Source: an uncultured Alphaproteobacteria bacterium
Lineage (GTDB): Bacteria > Pseudomonadota > Alphaproteobacteria > CAAHEQ01 > UBA3637
Length of the DNA: 21,808 nt
Reading direction: 5' to 3'
Assembly (NCBI GenBank): GCA_937888725.1
Contig: CALARE010000065.1
Span: 1 to 21,808, forward strand
The translations under genes were made by a program, and so were the position numbers. Position 1 is the first letter of the stretch. Each line of letters opens with the position of its first letter. The notes under the pieces are model-generated. The model had not been told where the DNA came from, did not search any database, and saw nothing but the letters and a program-made list of their open reading frames with translations. Positions 15,027-21,808 of this stretch are shown piece after piece.

Positions 15027-15983
15027 CTAATTTTCAAAAGCATCAACTGTTAAGAGGACATCTTTCACAACATGCCCCTTTTTACCTAAAACCTTTTTAA
15101 ATACACCATCAACATAAACCTCTAATGCCCCCGCATTCCCCGTTTTTAAGGTATAATCTGTCGCATCAAGTGGTACATAATAGCTGTCATCTTTAGCCAA
15201 CACACGGTTTAAAACAACCTTGTTGGCAGATTTAACCTCAACCCAAACTTTGCTCGTTGCTTTTATAAAAAGACGAGCCCCTTCTTTCACACCATAGTCT
15301 TTACCCATTTCTTCTAAGGGCTTTGCCTCCTCTTTCACAACAGGGACCAACGCCTTTAAATCCAACGGTTTAGCCATAGGTTCAGTCGCCGTAGGAAGCC
15401 CATTTTCATCTTGAACACCCTCTTTAACAGATTGCACCAATGTATCTGTCAAAACGGGGGGTACATTTGCCGCAACAGGGGCCACAACAGGCTCAGACAC
15501 AGGGGTTGTATTTTGCGTTGAAGCAGGCTTATTTTCAACCACAGGTTCTTTTTGTCCACAAAAATAACACACACTGCTCACAAATAAAATCAATAAAAGA
15601 AGCGTCATTAAAAACCGCTTTGATGGCACTACATTTTTGTCTTTCACCGTATGTGGTTCGGCAGGCGTTTCTTTTAAATGAGCGGTTTCATGATGAAACT
15701 TTTTTGTCATTTGGTCGGCATCAAGCCCTAAATAAGAGGCATAACTTCTTAAAAAACCAGCCCCATAGACAAGTGCGGGAAATGCCGAATAATCCCCCTC
15801 CTCCAATGCGGATAAAAAACTTTCACGAATACACAAGCTTTCAGCCACAGTGGCAAGTTCAACCCCCTTTTCCTCACGCGTGTTTTTCAGCACATCACCC
15901 AAGGGCAAATCAAGTGCTAACACCGTCTGAACGGGAGAGATAACTTCAACTTCTTGTGTTTCAACTTCGTCATTTTGGCTCAT
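15027..15983 (-). CDS. rodZ: RodZ-like protein: helix-turn-helix, one membrane helix, periplasmic domain
   Basis: A 318-residue bitopic inner-membrane protein. The cytoplasmic part (about 28-95) is a Cro/C1-like helix-turn-helix with the RodZ pattern GDVLKNTREEKGVELATVAE and YSAFPALVYGAGFLRSYASYLGLD. One hydrophobic helix spans about 124-142. A Pro/Val/Glu-rich periplasmic linker (about 145-235) leads to a C-terminal beta domain of DUF4115 type (LFIKATSKVWVEVKSANKVV...). RodZ links the MreB cytoskeleton to the cell-wall elongation machinery, binding MreB through the helix-turn-helix; MreB is not in this window. A TAGACA-17-TATAAA promoter and an AAAGGA ribosome-binding site precede it. Confidence 0.88.
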   Translation of the reverse strand: MSQNDEVETQEVEVISPVQTVLALDLPLGDVLKNTREEKGVELATVAESLCIRESFLSALEEGDYSAFPALVYGAGFLRSYASYLGLDADQMTKKFHHETAHLKETPAEPHTVKDKNVVPSKRFLMTLLLLILFVSSVCYFCGQKEPVVENKPASTQNTTPVSEPVVAPVAANVPPVLTDTLVQSVKEGVQDENGLPTATEPMAKPLDLKALVPVVKEEAKPLEEMGKDYGVKEGARLFIKATSKVWVEVKSANKVVLNRVLAKDDSYYVPLDATDYTLKTGNAGALEVYVDGVFKKVLGKKGHVVKDVLLTVDAFEN

Positions 15984-16015
15984 TTTATTATTCCTTTAGA
16001 AAAATTTAACAGTTA

Positions 16016-16044
16016 TTTATACCTGTTTTTATTAAAAATGTCTA
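16016..16044 (-). promoter_or_regulatory. Promoter of rodZ
   Basis: Minus-strand TAGACA (16039-16044), 17-bp spacer, TATAAA (16016-16021): one mismatch from consensus in each box. Start expected near 16009. Confidence 0.65.
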
Positions 16045-16047
16045 CAA

Positions 16048-16737
16048 TTATTTTAAATTAAGCAAGATAAAAACAATGATTGCCGCACTACCAAGGGCTG
16101 GGCCAAAGGGTCCAACCGATCGTTTATGGACAATTGCTTCAATTAAAAAGAAAACAAATGACAACACCAATGTGATGCTCAACCCAATTAACCCAAGCCA
16201 AGCCCCCAAAGCGGTGAGCATTTTAGCATCTCCTGCCCCAAATTCCGACTTTTTAAAAAGTCCCATCATCACAACAGCCATCACTGATACGAGATAACCA
16301 TACCATGCCCCGACCAAACTTTCCGTCAGCGTTAAAGGGGCCTGCTTAAGTGTCACCATTGTCAAACCCAAAACCAATAAAGGAATGGTAAAAAAATCAG
16401 GCAACAAATAATACATCCGATCCACACTCATCAACAAAGAAACCATATATATAAAGGCACACGCAAAATAAAAGAGTGTCCCTGTGAACAAATATGAATT
16501 TAAAATAAACAAGCCTGATACAACCACACCCCAAACAGCTGAAATCAAATAAAATTTTCGCCACATTTTTTTAAGTTTTAAATTTTGGGCTGGATTTTTG
16601 CTTTTAGTCAAACACGGTTTGTGCCACAACTCTAATAAAACAAGCCCTGGGTCTGCTGGCAAAATTTTGCCAAAACGACTGGCAATAGCGGGTACAAACA
16701 CACCCAGCATCAACCCTATCACAGCTGTTACAATCAT
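16048..16737 (-). CDS. Prepilin-peptidase-like A24 aspartic protease, short form
   Basis: A 229-residue polytopic membrane protein with the two aspartates of A24 prepilin peptidases: Asp106 in MSVDRMYYLLPDFFTIPL and Asp170 in EFGAGDAKMLTALGAWLG. These enzymes cleave leader peptides of type IV pilins and pseudopilins at the inner membrane. The N-terminal loop (about 25-60), which in PilD carries two CxxC pairs and the N-methyltransferase function, has only one Cys (Cys42) here, so methylation is probably lost or done otherwise. At least six hydrophobic helices are visible. AGGAG precedes the ATG. No pilin gene lies nearby, so the substrate is unknown; this blocks a symbol such as pilD. Confidence 0.85.
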   Translation of the reverse strand: MIVTAVIGLMLGVFVPAIASRFGKILPADPGLVLLELWHKPCLTKSKNPAQNLKLKKMWRKFYLISAVWGVVVSGLFILNSYLFTGTLFYFACAFIYMVSLLMSVDRMYYLLPDFFTIPLLVLGLTMVTLKQAPLTLTESLVGAWYGYLVSVMAVVMMGLFKKSEFGAGDAKMLTALGAWLGLIGLSITLVLSFVFFLIEAIVHKRSVGPFGPALGSAAIIVFILLNLK

Positions 16738-16771
16738 CTTTTTTCTCCTTTTTTTATCTTCGTTAAAAGAA

Positions 16772-16800
16772 AATATGCTCTAATTAAAAAAAATAATCAA
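16772..16800 (-). promoter_or_regulatory. Possible promoter of the prepilin peptidase gene
   Basis: Minus-strand TTGATT (16795-16800), 17-bp spacer, CATATT (16772-16777). Moderate match only. Confidence 0.4.
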
Positions 16801-16809
16801 TCATTTTTA

Positions 16810-16838
16810 TTGATAAAATCTTTTTTTCGTATTAAAAT
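16810..16838 (+). promoter_or_regulatory. Promoter of yqeY
   Basis: TTGATA (16810-16815), 17-bp spacer, TAAAAT (16833-16838), one mismatch per box. Start expected near 16845, 25 nt before the ATG. Confidence 0.7.
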
Positions 16839-16869
16839 GGTTCCATATTTTAACTAAAGGAGAAACAAA

Positions 16870-17328
16870 ATGATTAGAGATGACTTAAAAAAAGCATTGA
16901 TTGACGCTTTAAAAACAAAAGATGAAACAAAAGTTGCAACCATTCGCTTAATCAATGCCGCCATTAAAGATAAAGATATTGAAGCACGCCCCAAAGGCAA
17001 CCTTGATGGTATTGATGACACCGCTATTTTAAACCTCTTAATGAGCATGGTTAAACAACGCAATGAAAGTATCCAAATGTATCAACAAGGCGGACGAGAT
17101 GATTTAGCTCAAAAAGAAAAAGCCGAAATTGATGTCATCAGCCTTTTCTTACCAAAGCAAATGAGTGCAGATGAAGTTGCTTCAGCCATTGATGCCCTTA
17201 TTCAAGAAACAGGGGCATCGAGCATTAAGGATATGGGCAAAGTGATGGGTGCGTTAAAGGGCAAATATGCTGGCAAAATGGATTTTGCTAGTGCCTCTAG
17301 CATTATCAAATCAAAACTTGGTGCCTAA
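16870..17328 (+). CDS. yqeY: GatB/YqeY domain protein
   Basis: A 152-residue soluble protein of the YqeY family, which is related to the C-terminal tRNA-contacting tail domain of GatB, the amidotransferase subunit that makes Gln-tRNA and Asn-tRNA. Visible family segments: the MIRDDLKKALIDALKTKDETKVATIRLI start, the RNESIQMYQQGGRDDLAQKE region, the EIDVISLFLPKQMS segment and the SIKDMGKVMGALKGKYAGKMDFASAS end. Biochemical role is not established; a part in tRNA-linked amidation is inferred from the domain. AAAGGAG precedes the ATG. Its place upstream of dnaG and rpoD is a familiar arrangement in alphaproteobacteria. Confidence 0.9.
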   Translation: MIRDDLKKALIDALKTKDETKVATIRLINAAIKDKDIEARPKGNLDGIDDTAILNLLMSMVKQRNESIQMYQQGGRDDLAQKEKAEIDVISLFLPKQMSADEVASAIDALIQETGASSIKDMGKVMGALKGKYAGKMDFASASSIIKSKLGA

Positions 17329-17343
17329 AAATAAAAACACATG

Positions 17344-17376
17344 AGCAAGGGGCGGGTTCATCCCCCGCTTTTTGCT
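17344..17376 (+). terminator. Hairpin terminator/attenuator between yqeY and dnaG
   Basis: AGCAAGGGGCGGG (17344-17356) pairs with CCCGCTTTTTGCT (17364-17376) around a 7-nt loop: 13 continuous pairs including three G-U. The T run lies inside the 3' arm, so a shorter GC core (GCGGG/CCCGC) followed by TTTTT is the terminator form. It ends 19 nt before the dnaG ATG. Confidence 0.7.
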
Positions 17377-17395
17377 TATCAGAACAAACAATAAT

Positions 17396-19135
17396 ATGAG
17401 TATTACACCTGCATTTTTAGAAGAAATTAAAGAACGTGTCAGCGTTTCAAGCATTATTGGACGCAAGATTAAACTCACCAAAAAAGGGCGTGAGTTTTTA
17501 GGACTATGCCCTTTCCATCATGAAAAGACGCCCTCTTTTACCATTAATGATGAAAAAGGGTTTTACCATTGCTTTGGCTGTGGGGCTCATGGGAATGTGA
17601 TTAATTTCTTAACCGATTGTGAAAAGATGCCGTTTATTGAGGCTGTCGAACATTTGGCCAATATAGCTGGTCTTCAAATGCCTGATAGACACGCCCCAAA
17701 CAAGGAGGAAGGCAAATTTAAAGCTCTCCTTGATATTATGGAGCGGACCTGCACTTTTTTTCAAAAAATGCTCTTTTCCCCTGCGGGTGCCTCAGCAAGA
17801 GAATATCTTAAAAACCGTGGGATTACGCCTGAAGTTGCAAAAGCGTTCCGTCTTGGCTATGCCCCACAAGGGTCAGAACTCACCCGTTTACTCAAAGAGG
17901 CGAACATCCCCTTTCCTCTTGCACAAGAACTGGGTATTATCGCCAAAAACAATAATCGAGAGGGCTATCATGATTATTTTTATGATCGTGTGATGTTCCC
18001 TATTTTAGATAGACGCAAACGTGTGATTGGTTTTGGTGGCAGGTTGATGCATAAGGGAGAACCAAAATATTTGAACTCACCCGATACGGCTCTTTTTCAT
18101 AAAGGGGAACAGCTTTATGCTCTACCCAATGCCATTGATACGATTCGCAAAACAAACAGTGCCATTATTGTTGAAGGCTATATGGATGTGATTGCCTTGC
18201 ACAGCTCTGGCTTTACCAATGCGGTTGCACCACTTGGCACAGCATTTACGGAAAATCAGCTTCAAATTTTATGGAAAGAATGTGATGAACCCACCATTTG
18301 TTTTGATGGGGATAAAGCGGGGAGAAAAGCCTCCTCAAGAGCGTTATTAAGAGCCTTACCCCTCTTAAAAGCAGGCAAATCATTGCAATTTATCTTTTTA
18401 CCCGACCCGTTTGACCCTGACGATATGATTCGTAAAAAATCACCCGAAGCATTTCAAAATATGGTTGAAAATCCCAAAAGCCTTTTTTATGCTTTGTGGA
18501 ATATGTTGCTTGAAAATAGAAGTGTTGACACACCAGAACGCATGGCCAAGCTTGAAAAAGAAGCCCTTGATTTAATTGAAAAAATACAAGATGAACGCAT
18601 TAAGGTCTATTATACTAAAGAGATAAAAAGAAAAATGTGGGAATTAGGCCGTGGGCAAAAAAAATCAAACCTTTCATTTGCGGATGCTTCGGGGATTTTA
18701 CGCCCGCAAAAAGCCTCTATTGAAGGGAGAATGTTGCTATCTTATTTATTATGTTATCCTAAAATTGCCCAAAACTTTGTCGAAGAAATTGGTGCCATTA
18801 CACTTCATGAAAACCAGCTTCAAAGTATTAAAGAATTGGTGCTTGAAACACTTTTTGAATCGCCTGAAATCTCATCTAATGAACTGCAACAGGTTGTCTT
18901 TGATTCATTTGAGGGCGTTTATTTACCCGAAATTGAAATGCTTAAAAAAGCAGATAAACCCATTGAGGAGGTCATGCAAGATATTACCCATTGGCTTCAT
19001 ATCTATCAAATCCGTGCCCTTGAGGATGAATGTCAAAACAAAGTCATGCTTTTTAATGAAACGGGGAATGAGGCTCTTTGGAGCGAAATTCAAGCCATTC
19101 GCCAAGAATTGATGGCTCTTAAAAACCCCGAATAA
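17396..19135 (+). CDS. dnaG: DNA primase
   Basis: A 579-residue primase that makes RNA primers at the replication fork. From the chosen ATG: CHC2 zinc ribbon (Cys38, His41, Cys59, Cys62 in CPFHHEKTPSF and YHCFGCGAHGN), the RNA-polymerase core with YFYDRVMFPILDRRKRVIGFGG, and the TOPRIM metal site (Glu260 in VEGYMD; Asp304 and Asp306 in FDGDKAG). The C-terminal part (about 430-579) is the divergent helicase-binding region. An in-frame TTG at 17372 lies within the hairpin and is rejected. The ATG at 17396 has no good Shine-Dalgarno sequence, which may keep expression low. No terminator separates it from rpoD, but rpoD also has its own promoter. Confidence 0.95.
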   Translation: MSITPAFLEEIKERVSVSSIIGRKIKLTKKGREFLGLCPFHHEKTPSFTINDEKGFYHCFGCGAHGNVINFLTDCEKMPFIEAVEHLANIAGLQMPDRHAPNKEEGKFKALLDIMERTCTFFQKMLFSPAGASAREYLKNRGITPEVAKAFRLGYAPQGSELTRLLKEANIPFPLAQELGIIAKNNNREGYHDYFYDRVMFPILDRRKRVIGFGGRLMHKGEPKYLNSPDTALFHKGEQLYALPNAIDTIRKTNSAIIVEGYMDVIALHSSGFTNAVAPLGTAFTENQLQILWKECDEPTICFDGDKAGRKASSRALLRALPLLKAGKSLQFIFLPDPFDPDDMIRKKSPEAFQNMVENPKSLFYALWNMLLENRSVDTPERMAKLEKEALDLIEKIQDERIKVYYTKEIKRKMWELGRGQKKSNLSFADASGILRPQKASIEGRMLLSYLLCYPKIAQNFVEEIGAITLHENQLQSIKELVLETLFESPEISSNELQQVVFDSFEGVYLPEIEMLKKADKPIEEVMQDITHWLHIYQIRALEDECQNKVMLFNETGNEALWSEIQAIRQELMALKNPE

Positions 19136-19198
19136 AAGCGTTTACATCCCCTCTTATTATCAAAAAAAATAAAAATCCTTGAAATAACATAAAAATAG

Positions 19199-19227
19199 TT
19201 GACAGGGGGTTAAAAAAATCGTATATT
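19199..19227 (+). promoter_or_regulatory. Promoter of rpoD
   Basis: TTGACA (19199-19204), 17-bp spacer, TATATT (19222-19227): near consensus, in the 135-bp gap after dnaG. Start expected near 19234, 37 nt before the ATG. Confidence 0.8.
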
Positions 19228-19270
19228 AGCCCCAACTTATTTTCAATAATTTTTTAGATGGTGTTATAAA

Positions 19271-21403
19271 ATGTCCTCACTTTCCGATAATCAACAATTA
19301 TCCAAAAGCCGTTCTAGCACAACCAATGAGTCCAAAATCACAATGAAAAAATTGATTGAAAAGGGCAAAGAACGGGGTTTTATCTCCCTCGCTGAATTAA
19401 AAAAATGTATCCCTGCTGATGCACATAATGAAGAATCAATGGAATTGATTGTTTCCTCTTTCACCGATATGGGGATTAATATTATCGATGGAACGGAAGA
19501 TTTAACCGATTTAACCGAAAGTTTGACTGAACAAAAAGCATTAACCACCACCCAAGGGGATGATGAAACCACAACTGAGGTTGATACAGGTGGTCGTGTG
19601 AATGACCCTGTTCGCTTGTATTTAAGGGAAATGGGGGCTGTTGAATTGCTCTCTCGTGAGGGTGAAATTGCCATTGCAAAACGAATCGCTGCGGGATTTG
19701 ATGTGATGATGAGTGGCTTGTCTGAAAGCTCTCTTACCATGCGGGCCATTTCTTCTTGGCATCAACGCTTAAATGATGGTTCAATGTTCTTGCGTGAAAT
19801 TGTCGATTTGGAATCCGCCATTGATTCAACAAGAGATAGTTCTCAAAAAGAGGAAGATTTACACCTTGAACTATCTAAAATTGAAAAGACAGAAGCTCTC
19901 CTTCAAAGTGAAAAGGTTAAAGCAAAAGCATCAAGCAAACAGGCCCCTGCTCCAGTGAAAGAACCTGTGGATGATTTTTCTGAAGATGATGAATATGATG
20001 ACACACCCATCAATGATCCTTTTGATGACGAGGATAATGAACCCATTAGTGAAGAAGATGACATCATTGATGATGAAGAAAAAACATCACCATCCCTTGA
20101 TGATGAGGAAGACGAGGATGATTATGATGGCACAATGAGTATCGGCCAGATGGAAGAATCCTTACTCCCACAAACTGAGGAAACGCTGAGTGAGATTGAA
20201 CGCCTGAATGTTGATTTTGAAAAGGTTAAGGCTCAAAAAATGGCGGCTTTTGTTGCCAATAAACCGCTTGCTCGCACGGTTGAAAAACAATATGAAAGCC
20301 TTAAAAAAGAAATTACAACCAAACTGAAAAGCATTCATTTAAACCCTGCCCGTATTGAGGAATTGATTGAGGAACTCAATGATTTTAACCAAAAATTATT
20401 GATGTTAGAGGGGCGTTTACTCCGCCTTGCCACAGGGGCAAAGATTGAACGTGAGGAGTTCCTAGAACTTTATCAAAACAGTGAAATGGATGCCAAGTGG
20501 ATTCAAAAAATTGAAAGAAAAAGCCTCCCTCATTGGCAATTATTCTTCGACCGCTATCGTCCTGAAATTATGGATATTAGAGCGGCTATTCGGAGTATTA
20601 CTGAAGATGTTAAAATGCCAATTTCCGAATATCGTCGTATTGTTGCCACGGTGAAAAAGGGTCGACAAGAAACCAACAAAGCCAAACAAGAGATGATTGA
20701 AGCAAACCTTCGTTTGGTGATTTCTATTTCTAAAAAATACACCAATCGTGGGTTGCAATTCCTTGATTTAATTCAAGAAGGAAACATCGGGTTAATGAAA
20801 GCGGTTGATAAATTTGAATATCAACGTGGATATAAATTTTCAACCTATGCAACATGGTGGATCCGTCAATCAATTACACGGGCAATTGCTGACCAAGCAA
20901 GAACCATTCGTATCCCTGTGCATATGATTGAAACGATTAATAAAATGCTCAAAACAGGTCGCCAAATGTTGCTTGAAACTGGGCATGAACCAACACCTGA
21001 AGAATTGGCTCCTCGCATTAATTTGTCTGTTGAAAAGATTAAAAAAGTGCTCAAAATCGCAAAAGAGCCAATTTCACTTGAAACACCTGTTGGTGATGAA
21101 GAAGATTCACATTTAGGTGACTTTATTGAAGATAAAAACACCATCCAACCATTAGAGGCGGCAATTCAGACAAACCTCAGACAATCTTGCACAGCGGTGC
21201 TTTCCACATTGTCACCACGGGAGGAACGTGTTCTTCGGATGCGATTTGGGATTGGGATGAACTCTGACCACACGTTGGAAGAAGTGGGTCTACAATTTGC
21301 GGTGACCCGTGAACGTATCCGTCAAATTGAGGCAAAAGCGTTGCGAAAACTCAAACACCCAAGCAGATCTCGCAAGTTGAGAAGCTTCCTCGAAGAAAGC
21401 TAA
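19271..21403 (+). CDS. rpoD: RNA polymerase primary sigma factor (sigma-70)
   Basis: A 710-residue primary sigma factor. Region 1.1 is at about 22-75 (KLIEKGKERGFISLAELKKCIP), region 1.2 at about 113-140 (DPVRLYLREMGAVELLSREGE), then a long non-conserved region with an extremely acidic stretch (231-287, 32 of 57 residues Asp or Glu). Region 2 follows (NLRLVISISKKYTNRGLQFLDLIQEGNIGLMKAVDKFEYQ-type, with YATWWIRQSITRAIADQART binding the -10), then region 3 (ETINKMLKTGRQMLLE) and region 4 (EEVGLQFAVTRERIRQIEAKALRKL) for the -35. It is longer than E. coli sigma-70 (613), the excess lying in the non-conserved region. Intact region 2 and 4 fit the TTGACA/TATAAT-like promoters seen across the window. 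The ribosome-binding site is weak. No hairpin terminator is seen after the stop. Confidence 0.96.
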   Translation: MSSLSDNQQLSKSRSSTTNESKITMKKLIEKGKERGFISLAELKKCIPADAHNEESMELIVSSFTDMGINIIDGTEDLTDLTESLTEQKALTTTQGDDETTTEVDTGGRVNDPVRLYLREMGAVELLSREGEIAIAKRIAAGFDVMMSGLSESSLTMRAISSWHQRLNDGSMFLREIVDLESAIDSTRDSSQKEEDLHLELSKIEKTEALLQSEKVKAKASSKQAPAPVKEPVDDFSEDDEYDDTPINDPFDDEDNEPISEEDDIIDDEEKTSPSLDDEEDEDDYDGTMSIGQMEESLLPQTEETLSEIERLNVDFEKVKAQKMAAFVANKPLARTVEKQYESLKKEITTKLKSIHLNPARIEELIEELNDFNQKLLMLEGRLLRLATGAKIEREEFLELYQNSEMDAKWIQKIERKSLPHWQLFFDRYRPEIMDIRAAIRSITEDVKMPISEYRRIVATVKKGRQETNKAKQEMIEANLRLVISISKKYTNRGLQFLDLIQEGNIGLMKAVDKFEYQRGYKFSTYATWWIRQSITRAIADQARTIRIPVHMIETINKMLKTGRQMLLETGHEPTPEELAPRINLSVEKIKKVLKIAKEPISLETPVGDEEDSHLGDFIEDKNTIQPLEAAIQTNLRQSCTAVLSTLSPREERVLRMRFGIGMNSDHTLEEVGLQFAVTRERIRQIEAKALRKLKHPSRSRKLRSFLEES

Positions 21404-21503
21404 TTTCACCAGTATACCCATCTTACTCTAATGATGCGTGAATTGCCAAGCAGATGCCTGTGCCGACAAGAGGTACTGGACGCTGGCTTATGCTGAGGAG
21501 CGG
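21404..21503. other. Spacer after rpoD, no gene recognised
   Basis: About 100 bp between the rpoD stop and the repeat block. Composition is more balanced than the rest of the window. I see no credible frame, RNA fold or T-tract terminator here. Confidence 0.5.
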
Positions 21504-21808
21504 TTAGTGCTTAGATATGCCAGTGCTATCTGAGCTGGTGGTTGCTGGTCGGGTGCTGGTGGAGCCATCCGAGGTGGTGAGCGGTTGCTGGGTAACATAT
21601 TGCGTTGTGCTATCTGAGCTGGCGGGTGGTTGTGGTTGGGATGCGAACTTATCAAGAGCATGAGCAATTAAAAAAAATCATTTCACATGGGCAATGCACG
21701 AGCGATCAGCCTGCTGGTGGAGGCATCCGAGCTGGCGGGCGGTTGCTGGGTGACGTGCTGGTAGAGCAATCCGAGCTGACGGTGGTTGCGGTTGGGGTGT
21801 TGGTGGAG
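21504..21808. repeat. Degenerate GC-rich repeat block, Ser/Thr-rich in minus-strand translation
   Basis: Five related 24-bp cores of the type GCTGGTGGAGCCATCCGAG lie at about 21516, 21554, 21600, 21713 and 21757, and a sixth begins at the window edge. Spacing is about 38-46 bp, except one 113-bp gap that holds AT-rich DNA with an A8 run. Minus-strand translation gives SSDSTT, TTSDGSTST, ASSDASTS and VSSDCSTSTS, with TQQP between, but in more than one frame. One frame is open from 21677 to a TAA at 21504 with no ATG; another stops at 21683. It could be the decayed or frameshifted end of a large Ser/Thr-rich surface protein beyond the window, or non-coding repeat DNA. Confidence 0.6.

Noticed and set aside
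15440..15943. 167-codon plus-strand frame opposite rodZ
   Set aside because: It lies wholly antisense to a well-supported gene, shows no family pattern, and has the Gln/His/Pro-rich look of a shadow frame.
18651..19112. 153-codon frame inside dnaG on the same strand
   Set aside because: Alternative frame of the AT-rich primase C-terminus, Lys/Leu-rich without motif; dnaG frame is clearly the real one.
21504..21808. CRISPR array at the right end
   Set aside because: Repeats are degenerate, unevenly spaced and lack unique spacers of constant length; the intervening DNA is itself repetitive.

Overview
The window is a gene-dense, AT-rich stretch of a bacterial chromosome, most probably from a low-GC, possibly host-associated alphaproteobacterium. 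This rests on gene order and family type: ihfB next to accD, efp-suhB, prfA-prmC, yqeY-dnaG-rpoD, a single LolC/E-type permease with LolD, and an elongator tRNA-Met of the kind I recall from that class. The species cannot be fixed from sequence reading alone. Stops are standard (TAA mostly; TGA and TAG also used), so there is no sign of recoding.

Layout, left to right. 1-2.0 kb: 3' part of polA (+), cut by the window edge. 2.0-2.7 kb: alpha/beta hydrolase (-), convergent with polA across a shared hairpin terminator. 2.8-3.1 kb: tRNA-Met with promoter and terminator, then a decayed partial second copy. 3.1-6.6 kb (-): an unknown protein with a GTG start, the lipoprotein-export pair lolC/E-lolD, and an exported GT-A-like protein. 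6.6-7.4 kb (+): secreted transglutaminase-like protein on an apparently leaderless mRNA. 7.4-8.7 kb (+): ihfB-accD. 8.7-9.7 kb (+): a D-lactate-type dehydrogenase. 9.9-16.7 kb (-): a family-2 glycosyltransferase with a 10-G tract, a degenerate Nudix protein, suhB, efp, prmC, prfA, rodZ and a short prepilin peptidase. 16.9-21.4 kb (+): yqeY, dnaG, rpoD. 21.4-21.8 kb: GC-richer repetitive DNA unlike everything else in the window.

Most genes are housekeeping: replication (polA, dnaG), transcription (rpoD, ihfB), translation (tRNA, efp, prfA, prmC), membrane lipid and envelope (accD, lolC/E, lolD, rodZ). The accessory signals are in surface-related genes. The strongest is the 10-G tract in the signal-peptide region of a glycosyltransferase, where gain or loss of one G closes the frame. 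The same junction carries a 14-bp tandem duplication that rebuilds its ribosome-binding site and start. The terminal repeats read as Ser/Thr-rich peptide on the minus strand but are broken by stops. All functional calls are from motif reading; no database search was run.
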